20,047 bases of DNA, taken from assembly GCA_016840025.1 (NCBI GenBank), contig JAEOTF010000061.1:1-20047 (forward strand), in the 5' to 3' direction. Each line of letters opens with the position of its first letter. Position 1 is the first letter of the stretch. Origin of the DNA: Candidatus Hodarchaeota archaeon. GTDB taxonomy: Archaea > Asgardarchaeota > Heimdallarchaeia > Hodarchaeales > YT1-039. A program made the position numbers and the translations under genes. The notes beneath the pieces are model-generated. The model was not told where the DNA came from, did no database searches, and was given only the letters and a program-made list of their open reading frames with translations. Positions 6,845-14,117 of the stretch are shown here, piece after piece.

Positions 6845-7459
6845 TTATTTCTTCTGTTTTTTATGGAACCAATTCCACATGTCTGCACCTAATGTTTGGA
6901 ATGCTAGGTCCACATTTTGTCCAGTTAGAGCACTTGTTTCAATTAAGCCAATTTTAATACCAGCGATCTCCTCAGAAAGCTTATCCCCTAAATCTAGTCC
7001 ATCTTCTTTCGTAATTGCATTATAGTGCTCATGTCGTAAATCAATTTTATTCGCAATTAGACAGTATGGAACCACACCAGCGCCATTGTATTCAAATAAC
7101 TTATTGACCCAGTTTTCCACATTTGAAAAGGAATCTCGACGAGTAACGTCATAGACTACCAGCGCTCCATGGGCTCCTTGAAAATAGGCGCTTTGTATTG
7201 TATTGAATTGTTCTTGTCCAGCAATGTCCCAAATCTGAAATGTAATTGTTGGATTTTCAGGAATCGTCTCTAATTTAACTGGATGGATGGAAAGATCTCC
7301 ACCAATAGTCGTTAAATATTCTGGGTTAAACCCTTTTCCCATAAAGCGTAGTCGTAAGGAAGTTTTCCCCACAGCGGGATCGCCGATTAGCACAATTTTC
7401 CTCATATACCCTTTCCACAATGGTGGTTCTTCCGATGTCATACCAGCACTAATCTCCAT
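6845..7459 (-). CDS. Rab/Ras-type small GTPase
   Basis: 204 residues containing every Ras-superfamily motif: GDPAVGKTS at 26-34 (P loop), a switch I Thr in LTTIGGD at 49-55, WDIAGQE at 77-83 with the catalytic Gln, NKID at 137-140 and ETSAL at 174-178. The TIGGD form and overall length are Rab-like. Such GTPases are numerous in Asgard archaea, where they are linked to a possible membrane or cytoskeletal role; the role here is unknown. The C-terminus ends WFHKKQKK, basic but without Cys, so lipid attachment by prenylation is not possible. Three starts fit: ATG 7459, ATG 7441 and ATG 7405. The last gives the shortest lead into the P loop and has AAAGGG upstream. I keep the longest. No GAP, Roadblock or longin gene lies beside it. 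Confidence 0.92.
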   Translation of the reverse strand: MEISAGMTSEEPPLWKGYMRKIVLIGDPAVGKTSLRLRFMGKGFNPEYLTTIGGDLSIHPVKLETIPENPTITFQIWDIAGQEQFNTIQSAYFQGAHGALVVYDVTRRDSFSNVENWVNKLFEYNGAGVVPYCLIANKIDLRHEHYNAITKEDGLDLGDKLSEEIAGIKIGLIETSALTGQNVDLAFQTLGADMWNWFHKKQKK

Positions 7460-7546
7460 TTCATTCTATAATATCTAAAGTGATTAATCATCATCGTTTG
7501 AATTTATTTTTTCCTGTTTATTATATTTCATAGAAATTTGAAACTC

Positions 7547-8170
7547 TCAATCAGGCTTCTGTACATAGTAATAGAGCCGTACATCAGTATAAGGTTTTTT
7601 TACTGCCCTATATGCCGTGATGATTTTATCTGTTCTAATAATAGTCATGTTTGAGAAGTAGTCATTGGGTTCAGAGTCGTGATAGAAGCTATGCAAATAA
7701 TCTTCGTCTCCATCACTTGTATGATATTCATAGTCACCCACTAGTTGCCCCATTTCTTCTTCGTTACAGAAGGAACAATCAATGGACATAAAATCTACTA
7801 AACAATATCCTCCTCGTTTTAAAACCCTTTTCATCTCATCAATTGCGATTCTAGAATCTTTCTTGCTCAGATGACAGATGGAATTCTGGGTATAGACAAA
7901 ACTGAAAGACTCATCTTCAAAAGGAAGCTTGCGCATGTCTCCGAACTGAATGTTCAATTCAAGTTGGTTTTGTTCTGCAAAAGCATTAGCAGCATCTATA
8001 GTGGCCTTAGATATGTCGATACCGTAAGTTTGATATCCTTTTTGTCTAAATAGAGCAAGTGGCGGTCGTCTTCCACCTGCACCGCAATCTAACACTTTTT
8101 TTTCGAGTGGGCTAGATGCTATCAGTTTGAGAAAAGTATAGATATTTTCGGGCCAGATTATGTCTTTCAT
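7547..8170 (-). CDS. Class I SAM-dependent methyltransferase
   Basis: 207 residues with a Rossmann methyltransferase core. Motif I is VLDCGAGGRRPP (26-37), the acidic end of strand beta2 is GIDIS (50-54), the adenine contact is FGDMRKLPFEDESF (motif II/III region), and a post-motif YTQNSICHL and LKRGGYCLVDF follow. It fits the Methyltransf_11/25 type acting on small molecules or lipids; the acceptor cannot be told. Motif I has GAGGRRPP where GxGxG is more usual, with two Arg that may contact the methionine carboxylate. The ATG at 8170 has GGATC about 8 bases upstream. It lies 25 bases downstream of the membrane-protein gene on the same strand, so the two may be co-transcribed, with the small GTPase also reading the same way after an 87-base gap. 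Confidence 0.9.
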   Translation of the reverse strand: MKDIIWPENIYTFLKLIASSPLEKKVLDCGAGGRRPPLALFRQKGYQTYGIDISKATIDAANAFAEQNQLELNIQFGDMRKLPFEDESFSFVYTQNSICHLSKKDSRIAIDEMKRVLKRGGYCLVDFMSIDCSFCNEEEMGQLVGDYEYHTSDGDEDYLHSFYHDSEPNDYFSNMTIIRTDKIITAYRAVKKPYTDVRLYYYVQKPD

Positions 8171-8195
8171 GATCTGCGATCCTTTTAGTTAATTT

Positions 8196-8678
8196 CTAAA
8201 AATATTTATCAATCAAAATCACCGCTAAGCCCAAGCCAAATTGTAGAGCAAATAAATAAGCATCCTTGATAACCCTTTCTCTCAGATTTGCTCGATCTTC
8301 GGCTACATCAATAGCCGAATAAATAAATTCTAGCATCCACGTTAATAAGAAATAAATGACAGCAATTTCAAAGAGGTCTACAGCATAGATCATAAGACCA
8401 ATCGAGTTTATGATTAAACTGAATGCTGTCAAATAGGAAGTCACTGCAAAGTTATTCCACGCTCCAGGGTACTTTCTATATCCCAGCTTTGAATAAGAGG
8501 CAGTGCTATAGAATAACAACGGAATTGAAATGGCCAGTTGAGATAAAATTAAATCACTAAAATCTACAGATGGTCCAAGTGCCCAAATTAACGTGAAAAC
8601 GGTAAAACACATCCCAATTAACATCGTATTTATCGCAACTCTCAAATTAGATTTGATTTCTTGAGTCTTCTCTGACAT
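8196..8678 (-). CDS. Five-helix membrane protein, function unknown
   Basis: 160 residues. The hydrophobic segments lie at about 12-34, 42-60, 78-100, 103-123 and 139-157, with a charged loop AEDRANLRERVIKD (126-139) between the last two. I recognise no family, and there is no catalytic or metal motif. The ATG at 8678 is set by AGGTGATT six bases upstream, one of the best ribosome sites in the window. It is divergent from the ATL gene (90-base shared promoter region) and is followed closely by the methyltransferase gene, so a two-gene unit is likely. A membrane partner for the methyltransferase is possible but is only inference from position. Confidence 0.75.
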   Translation of the reverse strand: MSEKTQEIKSNLRVAINTMLIGMCFTVFTLIWALGPSVDFSDLILSQLAISIPLLFYSTASYSKLGYRKYPGAWNNFAVTSYLTAFSLIINSIGLMIYAVDLFEIAVIYFLLTWMLEFIYSAIDVAEDRANLRERVIKDAYLFALQFGLGLAVILIDKYF

Positions 8679-8768
8679 GCAATCACCTGAACTGTTGATA
8701 ACAATTGAAGCCTACTACCATAATAATCTAAATAATTATTTACGACCTCAAGACGAAAGTGACTAAAT
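8679..8768. promoter_or_regulatory. Divergent promoter region between membrane protein and ATL genes
   Basis: This 90-base AT-rich region serves both directions. For the plus strand, TAATTATTTA at about 8733-8742 is a TATA-like element placed so that transcription would begin close to the ATG at 8769, which suggests a very short leader. Confidence 0.4.
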
Positions 8769-9104
8769 ATGACCGAGTCGTTTACGGAAAGAGTAAAAAC
8801 CCTCATTAAAGAGATACCGCCAGGTAAAGTTGCCACTTATGGCCAAATTGCTACATATGCTGGCAACTATCGGGCCGCACGTCAGGTGGCATGGATATTA
8901 CATTCTTCCTCGCGAAAAGATAATTTACCGTGGCATAGAGTGATTAATAGTAAAGGACATATCTCGCTTCCGCCAGGACAGGGGTATGAGACTCAAAAAG
9001 AAATGTTGGAAAAGGAAGGGATAATATTCGAAGAGAAGGATAAAATTAATTTTGACCAATATCTCTGGGAATTTCCGCTAATTTCTGAATCTAACGAAAA
9101 ATAA
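8769..9104 (+). CDS. Alkyltransferase-like protein (ATL), PWHR type
   Basis: 111 residues, the size of stand-alone ATL proteins. The fold is that of the C-terminal domain of O6-alkylguanine-DNA alkyltransferase, but the PCHR active site is PWHR (54-57), so Trp55 replaces the alkyl-accepting Cys. Tyr24 (ATYGQ, nucleotide rotation) and Arg38 (AARQVAW, the finger that fills the gap) are present and match Tyr25, Arg39 and Trp56 of S. pombe Atl1 with an offset of one. ATLs bind and flip O6-alkylguanine without repairing it and hand the lesion to nucleotide-excision repair. The C-terminal extension after about residue 85 is short and acidic. It has a weak AGTGACT upstream and probably a very short leader. 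It is followed after 26 bases by the Cys-rich membrane protein gene. No UvrA/B/C genes are in view. Confidence 0.92.
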   Translation: MTESFTERVKTLIKEIPPGKVATYGQIATYAGNYRAARQVAWILHSSSRKDNLPWHRVINSKGHISLPPGQGYETQKEMLEKEGIIFEEKDKINFDQYLWEFPLISESNEK

Positions 9105-9130
9105 GGCCTTAAATTTGGGTGAATGAAGAA

Positions 9131-9691
9131 ATGGTAACAAAAGAAATGGCAAGTACTACACTTTTCACAAAATATCCGATTAAAAATGTTTTAATCTATA
9201 ATGGAACAACTATTCTGCATTATATCCTTGGCGGAATAGGGATAATCCTCGGTTATAATTTTACCGAGCTAGCATATCTATTTGGGGTATTATATCTATT
9301 CTTCGCTTTTGGTCAAATGTATGTTCTTATGCCATTAATTGTTTGTCCTAATTGCGTTTATTACCGCTTGAATAATGGTCGTTGCACCGCCGCTTTGAAC
9401 ATTTTCTCCAAGAAGATTACAAAAGAAGGAAGTGCGGAAAATTTCCCGAACCGAGGCAAGGGACTATTCTGTCATAATAACCTCTATATGGCGGCTCTTC
9501 TCATTCCCATCATTGTTATAATCCCTGCCCTCGTTATTAATTTCTCTTTGTTTCTTTTGGCCATATTTCTTGAAGTGATAGGATTACTATTATTCCGAAT
9601 ATTTGTAGTTTTTCAGAAAATAGCATGTGTTCACTGTAGAGCGAAGAAAGTCTGCCCAAATGCACAGGCTATGGGTTTAAGTAGTAAATAG
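9131..9691 (+). CDS. Cys-rich integral membrane protein, probable metal-binding, function unknown
   Basis: 186 residues from the ATG at 9131. Two hydrophobic hairpins (about 25-68 and 119-160) flank a loop, and both soluble ends of the hairpins carry Cys motifs: C72-x2-C75 with C85, C114, and C166-x2-C169-x5-C175. With His nearby (FCHNN, CVHC), this could bind an Fe-S cluster or zinc on one face of the membrane. I do not recognise a named family. A GTG at 9119 is also in frame, but GGTGA at 9118-9122 overlaps it and sits correctly for the ATG at 9131, so I chose that. It is probably co-transcribed with the ATL gene, 26 bases upstream. A link to DNA-damage response is only positional. Confidence 0.78.
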   Translation: MVTKEMASTTLFTKYPIKNVLIYNGTTILHYILGGIGIILGYNFTELAYLFGVLYLFFAFGQMYVLMPLIVCPNCVYYRLNNGRCTAALNIFSKKITKEGSAENFPNRGKGLFCHNNLYMAALLIPIIVIIPALVINFSLFLLAIFLEVIGLLLFRIFVVFQKIACVHCRAKKVCPNAQAMGLSSK

Positions 9692-10335
9692 TTGACCAGA
9701 TACAAAAGCTATATCTTTATTTAAATCTCGTTGGATAAAAAATGGAAAGGAAAAGGAAAAAAGGCCATTAGCCACTATGTTTTTGTTTTCCAAGTGGTTA
9801 ACACCGCAATTAGACTTATCGTAACCAAGAACAAAATCCCTAAAAGGGAAACTTGAATTGTTTCTTTTTTAACAATTTATGTGCTAATTCCTTGGCAATT
9901 TTTTTATGGTACTTCGATTCAGAATATTTTTTTTCATCGTCAAGCAATTCTACAAACCTTCTTTTAACCCGATTTAGTCAGTTTGGCTTTCTGATTACTT
10001 TAACAGGTATAACTATATCTATGGGGAGGTTTACTAAAAATTATGCTATTAAATCGATTTGTTAATTTATTATCTTCCAACAAATAGTTTTAAACACAAT
10101 TTAAATCTACAAGAACTTAGATAATTATAAGAGCAACTTAAAAAACGAGAAAATCCCCCTGCTCCTCAATAAACCATGATACTGACAACAGTACCGGCAA
10201 ACCTTAGTAAATCTACATTTATCTAATGGAAATTAATAGTCCTCAACTTGTGGAAGAATATTAATGTAGCTAATAGCTATTTACTTAAACATGGGTGTAG
10301 AGGGAGTATTTTAGTAATTTGGTTATTTTTATGCT
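9692..10335. other. 644-base stretch without an intact gene
   Basis: It holds an apparent decayed minus-strand gene (9776-10040, listed separately) and otherwise AT-rich sequence. The plus-strand frame 9853-10065 is the antisense of that remnant. I see no repeats, tRNA or hairpins of note in 10041-10335. Confidence 0.3.
9776..10040 (-). pseudogene. Candidate decayed gene for a tail-anchored protein
   Basis: Read on the minus strand from 10040, the frame gives VNLPIDIVIPVKVIRKPN, a TGA at 9980-9978, then RVKRRFVELLDDEKKYSESK and an amphipathic Lys-rich helix ending at the TAG 9842-9840. If the reading shifts by one at the run of six A (9865-9870 in the plus-strand numbering), it continues as IQVSLLGILFLVTISLIAVL and WKTKT to the TAG at 9778-9776, a credible membrane tail. 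No ATG, GTG or TTG start precedes it. The pattern suggests a once-real gene broken by a stop and a frameshift, with the 5' end lost. No family is recognised. In AT-rich DNA such runs can occur by chance, so confidence is low. Confidence 0.3.
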
Positions 10336-10809
10336 TTATTCCATGATTGGAAGGTAACAATCAAACATCAACTCATTTACATCCTGTTCAAGAGGATTCA
10401 AAACTTCTTCGAGACCAGGTTCATTTTCCTCATCAAAGTTGTACTTACCGTTTTTATCAGACCACTCCATCAGGAATTCCCAAGTTGTAGGAAGGTTTTC
10501 TACTCCTCTACAGCGTATAACGGCATATAATCCTCCAGGAATGTTTTTAACCTTTACATCTCCTGCTGGTTCGATACATTTAGCTATAGTAATCAGGCAT
10601 TCGTAACCATAAGCTTTTTTACCTGGAGAGGGGGGAGGATTGTTGTATCCGAAGAAAAAATGCCTTGAAGTATCATCAAAAATACCTTTTACCTTCGCCC
10701 AAGCCTGTAAAGCAGATGACGCATCATTTTCGGGTGTTTCACTAATAACATGGGTAAAGGCTACTCGCATCTGCGGTAGTTTCACTATACGGACTATTCG
10801 TTCTGTCAT
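10336..10809 (-). CDS. GyrI-like / effector-binding domain protein
   Basis: 157 residues. The pattern is that of the GyrI-like small-molecule-binding (SRPBCC-type AraC effector-binding) fold: an opening VRIVKLPQMRVAFTHVI, a central YNNPPPSPGKKAYGYECLI with a Tyr-Gly-Tyr-Glu stretch, VKNIPGGLYAVIRCRG, WEFLMEW and the closing LEQDVNELMFDCYLPI. There is no DNA-binding domain, so it is a stand-alone ligand-binding protein, possibly a toxin or drug sequesterer or the sensing half of a regulator. A conserved Glu pair near ENEPGLEEVL fits the ligand cleft. The ATG at 10809 has AGGTGA about 7 bases upstream. Two palindromes lie between its likely transcription start and the ATG (10827-10854), so it is probably regulated. 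The remaining uncertainty is the ligand. Confidence 0.8.
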   Translation of the reverse strand: MTERIVRIVKLPQMRVAFTHVISETPENDASSALQAWAKVKGIFDDTSRHFFFGYNNPPPSPGKKAYGYECLITIAKCIEPAGDVKVKNIPGGLYAVIRCRGVENLPTTWEFLMEWSDKNGKYNFDEENEPGLEEVLNPLEQDVNELMFDCYLPIME

Positions 10810-10826
10810 GTTCTTTCACCTTTGAT

Positions 10827-10854
10827 ACTAGAACAGACTAGTGATTGATCAATC
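10827..10854 (-). promoter_or_regulatory. Two adjacent palindromes in the leader of the GyrI-like gene
   Basis: ACTAG-AACAGA-CTAGT (10827-10842) abuts the perfect 12-base palindrome GATTGATCAATC (10843-10854). On the minus strand they follow a TATA-like TTAAATATATATAAAA (about 10881-10896) by about 27-30 bases, so they would cover the transcription start and the first leader bases. This is a good position for a repressor. Confidence 0.45.
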
Positions 10855-10880
10855 CGCTGCTCGTTACAAAAAGCGAGATT

Positions 10881-10896
10881 TTTATATATATTTAAA
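10881..10896 (-). promoter_or_regulatory. TATA box for the GyrI-like gene
   Basis: The minus strand reads TTAAATATATATAAAA, a strong archaeal TATA element, about 75-85 bases upstream of the ATG at 10809. The predicted start of transcription is near 10855-10860. Confidence 0.45.
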
Positions 10897-10998
10897 TTTT
10901 ACTAATTTTAATACCCCTAATGTCCTATTAACGACCAAAGAATGCTCCGCATCCTGTGAAAATCCCTCTTTCTCGATTATTACTTTTCTATCAAAATT

Positions 10999-11160
10999 AT
11001 GATTATTACCTTACATAAAAATCTAATGGGGTATATCAATCTTTCAAGTTGTGATTTAATAAGGATGATGAATGATCATATCGATTTTCTAAAGATTGAT
11101 AAAATAACTAAAATGAAGGACAAACTGAGCTCAATAAATGATAAAAAAGACAAGATTTAG
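10999..11160 (+). CDS. Possible 53-residue charged small protein
   Basis: A frame open from 10960 holds ATGs at 10999, 11026, 11065 and 11068 and ends at TAG 11158-11160. The last part, from 11065, reads MMNDHIDFLKIDKITKMKDK and continues Lys/Asp/Ile-rich, able to form a charged helix. GTGAT at 11051 could serve as a ribosome site for the ATG at 11065, giving only 31 residues. I recognise no family. It lies in the 380-base spacer between the GyrI-like gene and a minus-strand gene. Chance occurrence in AT-rich DNA cannot be excluded. Outside it, the spacer 10897-10998 shows nothing I can name. Confidence 0.22.
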   Translation: MIITLHKNLMGYINLSSCDLIRMMNDHIDFLKIDKITKMKDKLSSINDKKDKI

Positions 11161-11189
11161 CGTTTTTTATTCATAACAACAAATCCCGT

Positions 11190-11684
11190 TTAACCAGAAT
11201 TTGACACTTGAAGCGTGTTAATAATCTGCTTTCTTGCTCTTATTCGTGCTGCAAGTAAAGTAAGCCCAAACCGAAATTTATCTTCGGATTGGAGTTCTTC
11301 TTGAAGCACTTTAAAAAGATCCAAGCGAGTAAGGGGGGCATCCTTGAATTGATGTTCAATAAAAGTGACCTGATCGATTAGTTCTCCACTTTGATCCTTT
11401 TTTAAAATAGAATCCGTGAGGTTAGCGGGAGGGATTGAATTTGAAGGATTATGTATCGCAATCCAATCAGGGGGAGTGCTAGAAATACTTGAAATTGTTC
11501 TGGTTTCGTAATCAATATCTGCCCAGACTTCACCATTTTTGATCTTGTGTTGCCAGTATGTAAGCTTCTCTGAGGAAATGGCCGAATGAAAGACAGAGGG
11601 CTCCTCACCAACAGGTTGTACGAGGAAAAATAAGGTCTCGCCATCGGTACTGGCCTGGACACTTTGGAGTTGCTGGATTGGCAA
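11190..11684 (-). CDS. Unrecognised 164-residue soluble protein
   Basis: I do not recognise this protein. It begins MPIQQLQSVQASTDGETLFF and has an alternating beta-type N-terminal half with DIDYETRTISSI, a Pro/Asn/Ser-rich middle (TPPDWIAIHNPSNSIPPANL) and a helical C-terminal half (LDLFKVLQEELQSEDKFRFG, then LTLLAARIRARKQIINTLQ). No signal peptide, membrane segment or metal motif is seen. The start is TTG at 11684, supported by GAGGGT six bases upstream; no ATG lies near. A TATA-like TTAAATAG at about 11713-11720 is placed for a short leader. It is divergent from the gene at 11950. The domain order gives no hint of function, and neighbours do not help. Confidence 0.7.
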   Translation of the reverse strand: MPIQQLQSVQASTDGETLFFLVQPVGEEPSVFHSAISSEKLTYWQHKIKNGEVWADIDYETRTISSISSTPPDWIAIHNPSNSIPPANLTDSILKKDQSGELIDQVTFIEHQFKDAPLTRLDLFKVLQEELQSEDKFRFGLTLLAARIRARKQIINTLQVSNSG

Positions 11685-11949
11685 TGTAGTACCCTCGCTA
11701 GAAAAGTAACAAAGAAACTATTTAAGCCCATGAATCACTAATCTTATCCCTCATTCATCTTTCTACATGATGTACGCTGGAAAACGTATTTAATTCCTTT
11801 TATTCTTTTTTTAGCGTATTTTCACTTTTATTTCGGTCTCTCCTTTATGAAAGGATAAGAGAACAAAACTTGTAATCATTAATTAACTCAAGAAAACAGT
11901 CGGCATGAAAAATCTTATCCCTAAAATAATTAAAAATGAGGGACACTTC

Positions 11950-12321
11950 ATGAGTCGCCCTTTAGAAGTCCACTCTGCTACTGAATCTCTTCCAACATAT
12001 CAAGGACTTAACCAGAATGAAAGAGTCTGGAAATTTCATATAATACTCCAGAATACCACCCTTATTCTTGAGATTACCAAGATTAAAAACAACGATATTT
12101 TCGAAATATTAACCAACCCTCATAACGCCCCACAGATCCTCAGCCGATACCCCTCTTTTGAAGAAGCATTCAAACAAGTATATAGTGACTTAAAAAGCAT
12201 TCAAGAAATTACGATCCACCTACCACCGCTCACTCCCGAGTTAATAAAACAATGTAAAGAGATCCAAACATTTTACATTAAAGATACAGGTGAGAGACCT
12301 AATATTAAGCCTAGTCAATGA
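11950..12321 (+). CDS. Unrecognised 123-residue soluble protein
   Basis: I recognise no family. The body (VWKFHIILQNTTLILEITKI, DIFEILTNPHNAPQILSRYPSF and EEAFKQVYSDLKSIQEITIH) alternates strands and helices and looks like a small alpha/beta domain that could dimerise. The ATG at 11950 is preferred because GAGGGA lies six bases upstream (11938-11943). An in-frame ATG at 11905 would add 15 residues but has no ribosome site. It is divergent from the 164-residue protein gene across about 265 bases and is followed by the zinc-ribbon gene after 122 bases on the same strand. No signal peptide or membrane segment is seen. Confidence 0.7.
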   Translation: MSRPLEVHSATESLPTYQGLNQNERVWKFHIILQNTTLILEITKIKNNDIFEILTNPHNAPQILSRYPSFEEAFKQVYSDLKSIQEITIHLPPLTPELIKQCKEIQTFYIKDTGERPNIKPSQ

Positions 12322-12443
12322 AAATGACTTTTCTCTGCCTTTTAATGTCTTGACATCGTACTGGATGAGAGAGTTCAAGATTGAGTTTGATGTTTGAATT
12401 CTTTTAAACGATAGAGGGCGACTTAGTTTCCTAATAGGATATT

Positions 12444-12626
12444 ATGAAATCACTGGAGAATAGAATAATGAAAGGAAAATGCCCGAGATGCAACGCAGAT
12501 GCAGTCGAACTTGGTCGGAGACCATATCAAGTTGGAAAAACACGAAAAATTTTGGCAATAACCTCAGTTTGTTCTTCTTGCGACCTAGTATTTGCAGAAA
12601 AAACTAAAGGAGAAGCAAAAGAATAG
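12444..12626 (+). CDS. Small zinc-ribbon protein
   Basis: 60 residues. Two CxxC knuckles, CPRC (13-16) and CSSC (43-46), are separated by 26 residues with strand-forming sequence (DAVELGRRPYQVGKTRKILA and ITSV), which is the layout of a zinc ribbon. Such proteins bind nucleic acid or act as protein adaptors; a specific role cannot be given. The C-terminus is Lys/Glu-rich. The start may be ATG 12444, preceded by a weak GGAT, or ATG 12468 (eight residues later), which has GGAG about 10 bases upstream. Both keep the two knuckles. It is convergent with the phosphoglycerate kinase gene. Confidence 0.75.
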   Translation: MKSLENRIMKGKCPRCNADAVELGRRPYQVGKTRKILAITSVCSSCDLVFAEKTKGEAKE

Positions 12627-12704
12627 TATCCCGAACTTCTCTTACCATTAACTAATAGCTGCTTTAGAATTATCTCTAAAGAGGAGGAAATAATCCTATT
12701 TTAC

Positions 12705-13898
12705 TCATTTGTCCTGTAATACAGCTATACCAGGCAAAATCTTTCCTTCCAATAGTTCAAGAGATGCTCCACCCCCAGTTGAAATATGGGTCATTTTATC
12801 TCTAAATCCGAATTTGTCAACAGCTGCTGCAGTATCCCCCCCACCAATAATAGAAGTCAGTCCTTCAGTCTCTGCAATGATTCGAGCCAATTCTTTCGTA
12901 CCTTCTGCAAATTTAGGAATCTCAAAAACACCAGGAGGACCATTCCAGAGAACACTTTTGGCAGCTTTGATTATACGGGCATATTTTTCAATAGTTTTTG
13001 GACCGATATCGACGCCCAACCAACCTTGAGGTATTCCCTCTTCCGCTGTAACTATTTGGGTTTTAGCCTCCTCACTAAACTTGTCAGCAGCTATTATATC
13101 CACAGGAAAAACTAATTCTTTATCTTGGGCTTTGGCCAGTTCCATTATCTCCTGAGCAGTAACAAGACCGGGTTCATCTAGGACTGATGAGCCGATTTCT
13201 TTACCTTGAGCCTTAAGAAATGTAAAAACCATTGCACCACCAAATATAATGCTCTCAACCCTTTCCATCAGTTTTTTAATTACAGGAATCTTATCTGCCA
13301 CCTTCCTCCCACCAAGAATCGCAACAAAAGGACGATTCGGGTTCTCTATCGCATTTTCCAAATAATTAATTTCTTTTTTTAGAAGAAATCCGGCTACACC
13401 ATGAAGATAATGGGCCACTCCCTCAGTGGACGCATGGGCACGGTGGGCGGTTCCAAAAGCGTCATTTACGTAAATATCACCTAATTTTGCTAATTGAGAC
13501 ACGAATTCGGGATCGTTTTTCGTCTCTCCTTCATGAAAGCGTAGGTTTTCAAGAATCAGAATCTCGCCTGAATTTAAAGTGTTAACCATAGCCTTTACTT
13601 CGGGGCCAATACAATCGGGAGCAAATTTCACTGGACTATCAATTAAATCCTTCAGACGCTCATAAACTGGCTCGAGGCTTAATTTATTGACAAATTTGCC
13701 TTTAGGACGGCCCAAATGAGACATCAAGATTATTTTAGCCTCATGATTAACTAAATACTGAATAGTGGGTAATGTGCTAATAATTCGCATGTCATCAGTA
13801 ATTTTAAGGCTATCATCCAATGGAACATTAAAATCGACGCGAACTAAGACTTTTTTACCCTTTAGATTGACATCCTCAATTGTCTGTTTATTTAACAT
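12705..13898 (-). CDS. pgk: Phosphoglycerate kinase
   Basis: 397 residues from the ATG at 13898. The enzyme transfers phosphate between 1,3-bisphosphoglycerate and ADP in the cytosol (glycolysis and gluconeogenesis). Family hallmarks in order: KKVLVRVDFNVPL (N-domain substrate site), SHLGRPKG, LENLRFHEGE, DAFGTAHRAHAST, LGGRKVADKI, the Gly-rich nucleotide site GPPGVFE and GGGDTAAAV, and STGGGASLELLEGK at the C-terminus. The sequence style and length are those of the common bacterial-type enzyme rather than the more divergent form of many archaea; that is recall, not a tree. ATGs at 13922 and 13913 would add 8 or 5 residues. I chose 13898 because family members start just before KxTIEDVDLKGKKVL. 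It is divergent from the gene at 14118. Confidence 0.96.
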   Translation of the reverse strand: MLNKQTIEDVNLKGKKVLVRVDFNVPLDDSLKITDDMRIISTLPTIQYLVNHEAKIILMSHLGRPKGKFVNKLSLEPVYERLKDLIDSPVKFAPDCIGPEVKAMVNTLNSGEILILENLRFHEGETKNDPEFVSQLAKLGDIYVNDAFGTAHRAHASTEGVAHYLHGVAGFLLKKEINYLENAIENPNRPFVAILGGRKVADKIPVIKKLMERVESIIFGGAMVFTFLKAQGKEIGSSVLDEPGLVTAQEIMELAKAQDKELVFPVDIIAADKFSEEAKTQIVTAEEGIPQGWLGVDIGPKTIEKYARIIKAAKSVLWNGPPGVFEIPKFAEGTKELARIIAETEGLTSIIGGGDTAAAVDKFGFRDKMTHISTGGGASLELLEGKILPGIAVLQDK

Positions 13899-14117
13899 TC
13901 TGATCCAACTCATAAAATTCATCGAGAAGTATGACTTTCGATTTCATCTTCTTTTTCGTATGAGGAGAGTCATTCAACAGATTTTAACTTAAATTTTTGT
14001 CTGGTAGAAGATTTTATTGGGGCATATTCTTTTCAAAACGAAACATTCTAAAAAAATCGACATAGAAAAAATCAACTAGTCTTCTAAATTAGAAAATAGG
14101 ATACCCAGCTGATCTTT

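Noticed and set aside
9978..9980. In-frame TGA considered as a selenocysteine codon
   Set aside because: The context (RKPN then LNRV) is not like a redox site, no selenocysteine element was seen, and the frame has no start codon. A broken gene is simpler.
9853..10065. A 70-codon plus-strand frame rich in Phe, Ser and Asn
   Set aside because: Its composition is that of antisense AT-rich DNA, it has no ribosome site, and the opposite strand reads more like a real protein.
11402..11731. 109-codon minus-strand frame overlapping the 164-residue gene
   Set aside because: It overlaps in another frame, has Ser/Arg/Phe-rich composition typical of a shadow frame, and lacks a ribosome site, whereas the overlapping frame has GAGGGT.
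12709..13115. Two long plus-strand frames antisense to phosphoglycerate kinase
   Set aside because: They lie wholly within a strongly conserved enzyme gene on the other strand and show no domain or ribosome site.
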